The position numbers and the translations under genes were made by a program. A DNA stretch of 64,000 nt from Hazenella coriacea (GTDB taxonomy: Bacteria > Bacillota > Bacilli > Thermoactinomycetales > Thermoactinomycetaceae), in assembly GCF_004341825.1 (NCBI RefSeq), contig NZ_SMAG01000007.1:62001-126000 (forward strand), given 5' to 3'. Shown here one piece after another: positions 47,208 to 55,335 of this stretch; positions within the stretch are counted from its first letter, which is position 1; each line of letters begins with the position of its first letter. The notes beneath the pieces are model-generated. The model did not search any database and had not been told where the DNA came from. It saw only the letters and a list, made by a program, of their open reading frames with translations.

Positions 47208-47345
47208 TTAGTTGTAGTATTCTTTCAAATCAGCGGTATCTCTTGACTCGTCGCCAAGTGTTTTTTCAACAACTGACCCAACTTTAAAGATCGTAGGTTT
47301 TTCGTATGTTGTTTGGTTTGCTTCTTTTACAAAATCTTTTTTCAT
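47208..47345 (-). CDS. Lasso peptide precursor, 45 residues, aspartimide type
   Basis: Starts at ATG 47345 behind an ideal AAAGGAGGTGA site. The leader (residues 1-30) carries Y14-E-K-P17, the YxxP motif bound by the B1/RRE protein, and Thr29 at the penultimate position, followed by Leu30. The predicted core is residues 31-45, GDESRDTADLKEYYN: Gly1 could close onto Asp9 (nine-residue ring), leaving a six-residue tail. Asp6-Thr7 is the dyad I recall as the target of PIMT-type methyltransferases in aspartimidylated lasso peptides (cellulonodin-2, lihuanodin). The gene is intact although its enzymes are broken. Confidence 0.85.
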   Translation of the reverse strand: MKKDFVKEANQTTYEKPTIFKVGSVVEKTLGDESRDTADLKEYYN

Positions 47346-47385
47346 GATGGTCACCTCCTTTCAATTGTAAGATTGTCTGAATACA

Positions 47386-48399
47386 TTACTTTGATATAGT
47401 TAAGCGCACAACCCCTGTTTCTCCATTTTGTTGAATGAGAGGAATCATTGATTCAACGCCAACTTTCCCTGAATCCAACCATTCTTTATACCAAGTTTGT
47501 AGAATCGACGTAGCACGTTCTCCATTTGCAATGACTAACGGTTTAGAGTATGAAAGCAAAGCAAACTCGTTCTCATCACTGTATCCAATGAAATAGCGCT
47601 CATCTGCTCGAAACGCCGTCGTCAGCCCTTCTTTTTGTTGGGAGAACAGATAGGCTTGAAAAGCCTCCTGTTTTTCGCCTAACTCGAAGACTGATTTCTC
47701 AGGAGTTTGCCTTATCAATGAATCTAAAAACTTCTTGCGTTGCACTTGTGGTTCGTTTTTCAACCACTGTGAACTTGCCCATGCAACAGCTTTGAAACCA
47801 CTCATCTCTTTTACATCTGCGGCAAGTTCAAAACCGTATGATTCATAATCGGGTGTTTCATTCATCAAAATATAACTACCAGAAATAATTTTTTGCCCAA
47901 CTAATTGAGTGCCTTCTTTCCTCATTTGGCAAACGAACATACTATTTGCGACACCTCCAACAAGAAATGGAGCCACTAACGTTCCTTGTTCTCAAAGTTG
48001 ATTGATCCAATTCTGCGGAAGATATTCTGCACTTGCCCATGCAACAATACAATCATATGGCGCGCCTTCTGCATCCCCTTTTCTACCGTCTTTGGTTTCA
48101 AAACGAGCATTGACAATGTTCTTTTGCTTAAATAACTCTCTTGCCCGATTTGTCATTTCAGGCTCAATGTCGAGTGACACAACAAATCCGTCTGATCCCA
48201 CCAAATACGAGAGAAGAGATGTACTAAACCCTGATCCTGTGCCAACTTCCAAGACTTGATTTCCTTCTCGTACATTTAATAGTTCCAAACTTTCTTTAAT
48301 CGTTTGACTAGCAGTACTTTGCATGACGGCGCTTCCGTCTTCTTTTAAAACGAATACATCACGATTTACATGCTGAAAAGCCTTATCTACTCTACTCAT
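47386..48399 (-). pseudogene. Lasso-associated PIMT-like methyltransferase, interrupted by in-frame TGA
   Basis: The frame starts at ATG 48399 and encodes a protein-L-isoaspartate O-methyltransferase domain (HVNRDVFV, LEVGTGSGFSTSLL for SAM binding). After NQL it meets TGA at 47992-47994. In the same frame the protein resumes, EQGTLVAPFLVGGVANSM, which is the expected continuation of PIMT, and then a C-terminal extension to 47386 typical of lasso/graspetide-associated PIMTs. One base substitution therefore splits a 337-codon gene. GTG 47976 could restart the second half, but no ribosome-binding site precedes it. Confidence 0.82.
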
Positions 48400-48465
48400 T
48401 CCAATCCTCCTAGCAAAATAGAAACCGTATTGGATATTTTTGATGTTCCTTTAGCACGAAATAAC

Positions 48466-48499
48466 TAACTGATCAATTATGGAAAATACCATGATCAAT
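48466..48499. repeat. Imperfect palindrome upstream of lasso methyltransferase
   Basis: Two TGATCA half-sites, CTGATCAATTATGG and CCATGATCAATC, flank a short spacer about 70-100 bases before the methyltransferase start. It could be an operator or a weak hairpin; nothing proves it. Confidence 0.3.
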
Positions 48500-48612
48500 C
48501 TATACTATTTCTTTAGAAACATCGCTTCCAATAGACAGGATACACCCTATAATAAACTAATTATTCCCTTTATTATGGAACAAAGGGAGACCGATATTAC
48601 AAAACTCCATTC

Positions 48613-48819
48613 CTAACCAGACATAATTCTAATCATTTTAAATAAATGCATCCGATCTGTGTCTTCTGTCACACTTTTGCACTCTTTCAATGTGACACCA
48701 TATTCTTGCAAAAATTGATCAATCTTTTTCGGCTCTCTGATTTCCCTACGCTCTCCACTTAGACAATGGATGACAATCATCGCTTGCTTCTCTTGGTCAA
48801 ACCAGAATTTCACTTCCAA
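48613..48819 (-). CDS. Small protein of cassette copy 1 (FWFD-type)
   Basis: A 68-residue protein starting at TTG 48819 (AAAGGGG upstream). It shares with the product at 57519-57728 the start KFWFD/RFWFD, a MIVIH/MILLH strand, REPKKI/RNPKEI, then QFLQEYG/RFLCAYE and EDTDRMHLF/EAEDRLHYF. I do not recognise the family. It follows the NYDIF-type gene, as does its paralogue. The frame remains open about 35 codons upstream with protein-like usage but without a start. Confidence 0.65.
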   Translation of the reverse strand: MEVKFWFDQEKQAMIVIHCLSGERREIREPKKIDQFLQEYGVTLKECKSVTEDTDRMHLFKMIRIMSG

Positions 48820-48954
48820 TTTGGAACCCCTTTCTATTGCTCCACCCATCCAATATGCTACTTTTTTTTCTTTTAAATCTACTGTTGAAGAACTTTCACT
48901 TACCAGATTTAAAGCATATTCTGATCGACCCTAGTCTTTCATCCATCTCATCTA

Positions 48955-49010
48955 TGCTATAATGTAAATATCTGAGTTTTTGGAGCCAGTTTTCTGGCTT
49001 TTTTTATTTT
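48955..49010 (+). promoter_or_regulatory. Extended -10 promoter and terminator hairpin, possible small antisense RNA (copy 1)
   Basis: TGCTATAAT (48955-48963) is a perfect extended -10. About 20 bases on, AGCCAG and CTGGCT form a stem with a T run (48999 onward). The resulting RNA of about 40 bases would be antisense to the 3' end of the NYDIF-type gene. Confidence 0.4.
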
Positions 49011-49201
49011 TGCTCTCGACATGCAAAAATATCGTAATTCCAACCTGACAAATGCCATTTACCTTCCTCGATTTCCGACTGAATGACGTTAGATAATGGG
49101 ATCAGAATCTTCTGTCCATTATATGTGTCTAACTCCACTGTTTTAATCTCCTGTGAAGGATCAACTTCATTTGAATTTCCCTCAACCGCAAGCTTGATCA
49201 A
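49004..49201 (-). CDS. Small protein of cassette copy 1 (NYDIF-type)
   Basis: A 65-residue protein starting at TTG 49201 with a perfect AAAGGAGGGG site. Its C-terminus SGWNYDIFACREQK matches HGRNYDIFSGRK in the product at 57890-58219. No known domain. It is divergent from the HTH-TPR regulator at 49444 and first in the two-gene cassette. Confidence 0.65.
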   Translation of the reverse strand: MIKLAVEGNSNEVDPSQEIKTVELDTYNGQKILIPLSNVIQSEIEEGKWHLSGWNYDIFACREQK

Positions 49202-49443
49202 ATGATCCCCTCCTTTTAGATACATCTGAGGCATCTCTTGTTGCGATCATTATTACATAATTCTTTTTTTACTTACAAATATTTAAAATCATGCACCATT
49301 AATTCGATTTGCAAGATTATTCAATAAAATACATGCACAATACTCAAACTTCATTTATAATAAAAACACAAATCAGAATCTTCACTGAAGATTGTAAAAA
49401 TCGGCTCGTTGATCAAGAAAAATTTTTTTTGAAGGTGATTGTT

Positions 49444-50856
49444 GTGAAAAGAAAAGACTACATATTTGTTACAAAGGAAATGGGAGAAGTCTTGAAGCTT
49501 GCGAGATTACAATTAAATGGAAACGACATCAGCCAAGAAGCTTTAGCAGCTAACTCAAACGGTAAAATCTCAACAGGAACGATCAGTCATATGGAAAATG
49601 GCGGTTATCGAGTTAGTAGAGTTAAACTGGAGTATTGGTGTAGTGTTGTACATGTGGATTTAGAGGAATTGTTGAATAACAATCCAACAGAAGAAATAGC
49701 AGAGGGAGATTTAAAGTTCGAACTCATAGCCATCGAACATACCTTGGCACGAGTGGATCTAGAAGAAGGTTGGCAACGACTCAACCAACTCCATTTAACA
49801 AAAGATAATCCGTTGATCTCAACTGCCTTTTACTTAAAAGGAAAATATTATTCAAGGAAAAAAGCATGGAATCAAGCTCATGTTTGTTTTACTCGAGCCA
49901 TTGATATCGAGCAATCCCATTCAGTACCAAATAAAAATAATATCATATCAACTTGTTACTATGAACTAAGCCGAGTCGCACTCTACGAAAATGATTTAAG
50001 AAAGGCTCTAAACTATACACGAAAGGGGTTAAAGGCATTTGTAAAAAATGGAGAAAGAAAATATTGCCTATATCAATTACTAGTTAGTAAAGTGATTTAT
50101 CTTAAAAATCTAAACCGCATTGAAGAAGCATTAGTGGCATTAGATGAATTATATAAGCAGAAATGCGATATTGAAACCACCTCAGTTTTACTAAATATGG
50201 CTGATCTACAAGCAGAGCTATTAAACAGAACGGAAAGATATGAAGAAGCCACTACATACGCACTAGAAGGGATTGAGTTGGCTCGGATCGAGAGTAATTA
50301 TGATCGGTTATTTGATCTATGGACCGTGCTAGGTACAAGCTATATGAATCTGAAGCAATGGAAAAAAGCAGAACGATGCTTTCTTGAAGCCCTTAAATTA
50401 AAAGATAAAATCAAGCGAGAATCTTTACCCGTTACAACATATAAACAAATTGGGGAACTTTACTCTATTCTTGACAAAACAGAAAAAACCTTAGACAATT
50501 TAAAAAAGGCAGTCAAGTTAGGAAAAGAAACCAATGATGCTCTGCGAACTTGTGAAGCCCTGATCTCTTTAGGTGATTATTATTTCAAACAAAGTGATTT
50601 TAAAAGTGCTGAATCTAAGTATGAACAAGCACTGGCGTTAGCAGAACAACATTCTTTTTCTGCCCAAGAGGATATTTTGGTAATCAAGCTTGTCTGTTGT
50701 TACACAACCCAAGGATCTGAGAAGATCAAACTGTTTGCTGATCGCTTAGTAAATATATTAGTACGATTACAAGGAAGAGGTGAAAGAGATATGTTTAAGT
50801 TAACTTCGCAAATGATGTCCACGAAACACGATGTATCTGATCCTCCTGAAAGTTGA
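49444..50856 (+). CDS. HTH-TPR regulator, RRNPP-like
   Basis: A 470-residue protein. An XRE-type HTH lies at about residues 10-65 (MGEVLKLARLQLNGNDISQEALAANS, TGTISHMENG) and TPR repeats fill about 90-430 (for example TSYMNLKQWKKAERCFLEALKLK, and DYYFKQSDFKSAESKYEQALALAEQ). This is the layout of RRNPP peptide-sensing regulators such as NprR, PlcR and AimR. I chose GTG 49444 with GAAGGTGA; the longer frame has none. The last residues, MSTKHDVSDPPES, are repeated in the mini-ORF downstream. A divergent small-protein cassette may be its target. Confidence 0.85.
   Translation: MKRKDYIFVTKEMGEVLKLARLQLNGNDISQEALAANSNGKISTGTISHMENGGYRVSRVKLEYWCSVVHVDLEELLNNNPTEEIAEGDLKFELIAIEHTLARVDLEEGWQRLNQLHLTKDNPLISTAFYLKGKYYSRKKAWNQAHVCFTRAIDIEQSHSVPNKNNIISTCYYELSRVALYENDLRKALNYTRKGLKAFVKNGERKYCLYQLLVSKVIYLKNLNRIEEALVALDELYKQKCDIETTSVLLNMADLQAELLNRTERYEEATTYALEGIELARIESNYDRLFDLWTVLGTSYMNLKQWKKAERCFLEALKLKDKIKRESLPVTTYKQIGELYSILDKTEKTLDNLKKAVKLGKETNDALRTCEALISLGDYYFKQSDFKSAESKYEQALALAEQHSFSAQEDILVIKLVCCYTTQGSEKIKLFADRLVNILVRLQGRGERDMFKLTSQMMSTKHDVSDPPES
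50791..50856 (+). promoter_or_regulatory. Internal start in the 3' end of the regulator gene (candidate peptide ORF)
   Basis: ATG 50791 is in frame with the regulator and preceded by AGGAAGAGGTGAAAGAGAT. Initiation here would make a 21-residue peptide ending MSTKHDVSDPPES. Confidence 0.35.
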
Positions 50857-50947
50857 TTACTAGAAAGGAGTGAAAATATGCTTACTAAACAGTATATATC
50901 TGATCCTCCTGGAACTTAATCTCAAAAAAAGGAGTGAAAATAAGCTT
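50834..50947 (+). repeat. Imperfect tandem duplication of about 63 bases
   Basis: Two units, from TATCTGATCCTCCTG at 50834 and 50897, each end in a GGAGTGAAAATAxGCTTA block. The first unit encodes the regulator's end, the second the mini-ORF. Confidence 0.85.
50878..50919 (+). CDS. 13-residue mini-ORF related to the regulator C-terminus
   Basis: Reads MLTKQYISDPPGT and stops at TAA. It has an AAAGGAG site seven bases upstream. Compared with the regulator's last 13 residues (MSTKHDVSDPPES) it aligns without a gap, sharing TK, SDPP and both ends. The DNA around it (ATCTGATCCTCCT and AAAGGAGTGAAAAT) is repeated with a period of about 63 bases, so it arose by tandem duplication. Whether it is made or exported is unknown; it has no signal peptide. 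Confidence 0.5.
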   Translation: MLTKQYISDPPGT

Positions 50948-50982
50948 AGTCACCTTAGAGGGTGCTGAGCTTATTTTTTCGA
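50939..50982 (+). terminator. Terminator after regulator/mini-ORF
   Basis: A long stem (AATAAGCTTAGTCACC with complement, minor bulge) followed by a T run. Confidence 0.88.
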
Positions 50983-51016
50983 AACGGATAAATTCATGAA
51001 AAGATTGCATGTTCTA

Positions 51017-51078
51017 TTTTCCCGAAAGTTACAAGGCAACTCATTTTCTGTCACCTTGTAACCTTCGGGAAAATTTTT
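51017..51078. terminator. Long inverted repeat near 51.05 kb
   Basis: Arms of about 20 bases (TTTTCCCGAAAGTTACAAGG and near complement) with a T run on the plus side. It overlaps the 3' end of the phosphatase pseudogene. Confidence 0.7.
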
Positions 51079-51690
51079 TCGTCTTCAAATAGGATCGTAA
51101 CTCCATTTGGAGAACATTGGATCAGGTAGACACTGGCCCAATGGGTGTCAGGACCTTCCCACACAGTCTCAATACTTCCACTTCGAAAGAAATTGACAAT
51201 GACCTTGATGGTAATCGAGTGAGAAACCACGAGTATATTCGCTCCCTCGTGTTTCTTTAGAAGTTGTTGAAAAATGGGGTCGTCCGATTTTCAACATCCT
51301 ACAATGTTTCTCCTTGTGATTCTCTGGCTTCATATCGTTCGGGATGATGATTGATACATAATAAGTCATCTGGGTAGAGGTCTTGAATTTCTGACCATTT
51401 TCTCCCTTCCCATATACCGAATCCCATTTCCATTAGGGAATCGGTTGGGATGAGATCAATTTCTCGGTCTCCTTTTAAGTAAGAAGCTGTTTCTAAGGCA
51501 CGATGGCTTGAGCTTGAGTAAATACATTGGAAAGGGATTCCATGTAGTTGCTCTGCCAGACGTTGGGCTTTCTTGATCCCCGTCTCTGTCAGAGGGGAAT
51601 CTAATCTTCCTTGTAACCGACCTTCGACATTCCATTGAGTTTGTCCGTGTCTTACTAGATATAAATTTGTAAAAATAGAACCATTCCTTT
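51051..51690 (-). pseudogene. Histidine phosphatase / phosphoglycerate-mutase family gene, broken
   Basis: Reading from 51690, NLYLVRHGQTQWNVEGRLQG is the catalytic RHG motif start, with YSSSSHRALETA and EMGFGIWEGR following. A TAG interrupts after GETL near 51305, and a frame change follows near 51280, after which LLKKHEGANILVVSHSITIKV (the second catalytic His) is read. No in-frame ATG with a ribosome-binding site precedes the RHG motif. At least two lesions, so inactive. Confidence 0.85.
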
Positions 51691-51821
51691 CTCTGATATA
51701 AAATTAGTTATTAAGTACAGAGATATTACAATCTAGTCTACACAGGATTCTTGACACTACTAATATTCCATTAACTATCACTATATCAAAATTTCAATAT
51801 CCAAAATATACTTATTTATCA

Positions 51822-51855
51822 TAAAAAGCTGTTGCCCAAAAGGACAACAGCCAGA
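51822..51855 (-). terminator. Terminator after MMPL gene
   Basis: Minus-strand stem GGCTGTTGTCC/GGGCAACAGC followed by TTTTTATG, 20 bases past the stop. Confidence 0.85.
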
Positions 51856-51874
51856 AGTCAAAGATATCACTGAT

Positions 51875-54800
51875 TTAGTTGACTAACTCTTTCTCTTTGA
51901 TCTGTCTTTTTCTTGCCTTTTCCTTCCGTGACTGCTGATCCATCAATGCAATCACCGCTGGAAGAAGGAGAGGGAGTAACACAAATGCGAGTAACAAGAG
52001 TCCCAATATAACTACTGTAGAAATCTGCAGTAACGTCGTCACTCCAGATGGATACATCGCTGCAAATGTGAAACAGAGAATCAAGGCAGCAGAAATGATT
52101 ACTGACCCTATATTTTTCATCGCCTCTTGAATGGCGATCGTAGGGGTTTGCAATTCATATTCTTTATAACGCATCATCAAGAAAATACTGTAATCGACTC
52201 CTAGAGCGATTATCATGACAAAAGAGAAGAATGGAATCGTCCAAGATAATCCTACTTCACCCAATCCATTGATGAATATAAGCTCAGTCAATGAAAGCGA
52301 GCTATAATAAGCAATCACTAACGAAAAGAGGATCACAATCGTTGTCCAGAAGGATCGGAACAACAGTAATAACATCACTCCAATGCCTACCAACATCCAG
52401 ATCACAGCTTGAGCAAAGTCTTGAGAAGACATGGTGTATAAATCCTGGTTCATCGATGATACACCACCTGTTCCTACTTCAACATCCTTATACTCTGTGT
52501 GGGCTAGATACTCTTTAACTGCTGAATCAATTTCCTCTGCAATTGTCATGGCCTCTTCTGAATAAGGATCGACATTCAGTGAGACTGTCCATTTAGCAAT
52601 CTTACGGTCTTCGGACATATAAGCATCTAATGCGCTTTGGAAATCTTTTTGTTTTCTAACCGAATCAGGGATAAAAAAGGTTTGAGTTGCTTCACTTCCT
52701 GTCACTTGAGCAAGATATTCATTCGCTTTCTGAAGCCCTCCTGAGATTTCATCTAATCCGTTTGCACTTTGGGACAATCCTGTCTGCAACTCTTTAAAGC
52801 TACCACTAAATTGCTGTAAACCTTGTTGCAATTTTTCCTGTCCTTGATTAATCTTTTGTAATCCGGCATCGATCTGATCAAGAGATTGAATCACTTTTCC
52901 TTGACCTGTAGCTCCTTGTTCTAAGCCACTTGCCAATTCAGCAGTACCTTTACGGAGTTTTGTAGCCCCTACTGTAAGCTCTTGTTGACCATCAGCTATT
53001 TTCGCTAAACCACTGTTAGCTTTTTTTAGCTCATTATTCATTCCTGTAAAGGTTCCATTCAGTGTTTGTAAGCCACCTCGAAGTTGGGGGAGTTGTGAGC
53101 TTAACTTCGAGCTCGTCTGTTGGATCGTAATTAAGTTAACATCTGTAGCTAACTCTGGATGGTCTTGCCCCATCTTTTGCGCAGATGATTGGATCACATC
53201 AACAGCACCTTGAATCGATCCAATCTGCCCTTCAAGCTTTTGATATTCACGATTCAAAGAAGTGTATCCACCCTCCAATTTCTGATAACCAGAAGATAAC
53301 TGTTGGGTAGATGCAGAGACTTGTTGTAGCCCTTTTTCCAAATCTGCCATTCCCTTTGAAATGTCAGTCGCTCCACCAGCCCCTTTTTTCACCCCTCCTT
53401 GAATTTTTGTGAGTGCATCTTGAATTTGACCTAGTCCAGACCGCGCAGAATCAGTTCCACTCACTAGTTTACCCACATCATTCAAATCTCCTGAAGTAGC
53501 TCCTTGGATTCGAGATGATGCTTCCGACAAACCTGAAGAGATTTGATCAAGTCCATCTGTAGATTGATTTAATCCTTTATTCACATCTTCAGTTTGCTTA
53601 TTAATATACAGTTGATCGATCCGTTCACCAGTGGGACGAGTCGGACCAAACACAGACTCTACTCCATCAATTTGAGTTAAGCGCTGATGTAACTGATCTA
53701 GAAAGGCGAGTGACTTTACGGAGTCGAGGGGTTGATCATTCTTCATGTATACAGTTGTTGGCATCGAACGCCCTGGACCAAAAGAGTCAGATACAATCTC
53801 AAACCCTTTCACGGATTCGAACTCTGGATTCACTTCCGCCAAGCTATTAAATGATAAATTTCCATTGTGCAATAGCATGACAGGAATGGTCAGCACAGCG
53901 ACTAACGCTAGAGACAAAAAGGAACGCTTCACTGAAAAGCGACCCATCCATGACCAAAGACGACTCTCCTGATGTCCCGTAGTTTTCTTCATGGGCCAAA
54001 ATAAATAATTCCCCATGATCGCCAGACAAAAAGGAACTAAGGTGAATAAAACCGCCAACAAAATCATGATTCCAATCGCAATAGCTACAGCTGAGCGATA
54101 AATACCAAATTCAGCGAGCCATAGCATACTAAATCCTATGAAGACAGCTAATCCACTAAATAATACTGTTTTTCCTGCTGTTCGATAGGTTTCAATAATC
54201 GCAGCGGGAATACTTCGTTGTTTGCTCATCTCCTCTTTAAACCGCATAAAGAGAAGAATATTATAATCTGTTCCAATCCCAAACAAGACAAGAATCAGGA
54301 ATGTTTGGGTTGTATTAGCAAATGGAAAGTCAAAAGACTCTACCAAATGCATCACTGTTCCCAGAGAAATTAGATAAGTGATTCCGACAATCAGAAGAGA
54401 GATCACAGGAGTAATGGGTGAGCGAAACACAAGGATGAGGATGATAACGATAAACAGAACAGCAAAGATTTCAGTCTTTGCAACCCCATCTAAAGATGTT
54501 TGCGCATAATCTTCAATGATAAAGTCGTTTCCTGTTAGATAAGTTTCTACACCACTTAAACGAACCTCTTTAGCTAATTGATCACGGATTTCACTAATGG
54601 TTTGGATTTCTTTAGAAATCGAAACGACAGCCATCACCGTTTTGTTATCTTTTGAAATCAGCTGTTCTTTTGCCTGTTCATTAGCAAAAGGGGACAGCAT
54701 GGATGAAACATCCAGCTTTGATGATGCTTCGATCTCTTTCAGCTTCTGTTCAATCTGCTTGAGCTGAGATTCATTGATTCCGTCTTGATGATGAAAAGCG

Positions 54801-55012
54801 ATGACTGCTTCTACATTTTTTCCACCCTGGTCGCTTCCACTCATTTGTTTTTCAAGATCAATCGCCATTTTCGAGGTATAACCTTCACCGATTTCAGGCT
54901 GACCTTTTTCACGAACCAGTCGGTCAATAGAAGGCATTGTCATCAAAAGAGCGATCAAGGTCATGATCCACACTGCTAGCCATAACCACTTACTTTTGAT
55001 GATCCACTTCAT
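51875..55012 (-). CDS. MMPL-family RND-type membrane transporter
   Basis: A 1045-residue protein with two MMPL halves. The first has an N-terminal helix (WLWLAVWIMTLIALL) then helices from about 185 to 365; the second occupies about 875-1030 (MLVGIGVMLLLLF onward). Between them (about 470-800) is a long Gly/Ser/Gln-rich helical region with repeated GLxxIxxGL patterns resembling the YhgE/Pip extracellular domain. The substrate is unknown; relatives move lipids or hydrophobic compounds. ATG 55012 behind GGGGGTC is preferred. Confidence 0.88.
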   Translation of the reverse strand: MKWIIKSKWLWLAVWIMTLIALLMTMPSIDRLVREKGQPEIGEGYTSKMAIDLEKQMSGSDQGGKNVEAVIAFHHQDGINESQLKQIEQKLKEIEASSKLDVSSMLSPFANEQAKEQLISKDNKTVMAVVSISKEIQTISEIRDQLAKEVRLSGVETYLTGNDFIIEDYAQTSLDGVAKTEIFAVLFIVIILILVFRSPITPVISLLIVGITYLISLGTVMHLVESFDFPFANTTQTFLILVLFGIGTDYNILLFMRFKEEMSKQRSIPAAIIETYRTAGKTVLFSGLAVFIGFSMLWLAEFGIYRSAVAIAIGIMILLAVLFTLVPFCLAIMGNYLFWPMKKTTGHQESRLWSWMGRFSVKRSFLSLALVAVLTIPVMLLHNGNLSFNSLAEVNPEFESVKGFEIVSDSFGPGRSMPTTVYMKNDQPLDSVKSLAFLDQLHQRLTQIDGVESVFGPTRPTGERIDQLYINKQTEDVNKGLNQSTDGLDQISSGLSEASSRIQGATSGDLNDVGKLVSGTDSARSGLGQIQDALTKIQGGVKKGAGGATDISKGMADLEKGLQQVSASTQQLSSGYQKLEGGYTSLNREYQKLEGQIGSIQGAVDVIQSSAQKMGQDHPELATDVNLITIQQTSSKLSSQLPQLRGGLQTLNGTFTGMNNELKKANSGLAKIADGQQELTVGATKLRKGTAELASGLEQGATGQGKVIQSLDQIDAGLQKINQGQEKLQQGLQQFSGSFKELQTGLSQSANGLDEISGGLQKANEYLAQVTGSEATQTFFIPDSVRKQKDFQSALDAYMSEDRKIAKWTVSLNVDPYSEEAMTIAEEIDSAVKEYLAHTEYKDVEVGTGGVSSMNQDLYTMSSQDFAQAVIWMLVGIGVMLLLLFRSFWTTIVILFSLVIAYYSSLSLTELIFINGLGEVGLSWTIPFFSFVMIIALGVDYSIFLMMRYKEYELQTPTIAIQEAMKNIGSVIISAALILCFTFAAMYPSGVTTLLQISTVVILGLLLLAFVLLPLLLPAVIALMDQQSRKEKARKRQIKEKELVN

Positions 55013-55335
55013 ATACGAAAAGACCCCCACAGCTTTATTTTGGTAATATTTATGAATCCTAGACTTGTCACATATCCTCAGTAGTGAAATATCTAACTGT
55101 TCAAAGTCATCTTTTACCTACACTGACTTTGTGTCACTCCTGATCAGACCTTTATCTTTCTCACAAGGCACAAGTTCATAAAGGCTGAACATTGGAATGA
55201 GATATCTAAAATTTTGCCTAGGATCTTTACAGCAATCTCACCATATCAAGGAAAAGTAAACCAAATCTAAAGCAAAAATAAAAAAAAATAAAAAGAGCTA
55301 TTTCCTAGCCCTTTGTAATCCTTTTGTCACAGTCC
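55013..55335. other. Intergenic gap between sensor kinase and MMPL genes
   Basis: AT-rich, 323 bases. No gene seen. A weak hairpin with AAAGAGCTA lies near 55290. An MMPL promoter is expected here but not identified. Confidence 0.4.

Noticed and set aside
47992-47994. TGA as a selenocysteine codon in the methyltransferase
   Set aside because: No SECIS-like hairpin is evident, and the PIMT family does not use Cys or Sec at this position. A nonsense change is simpler.
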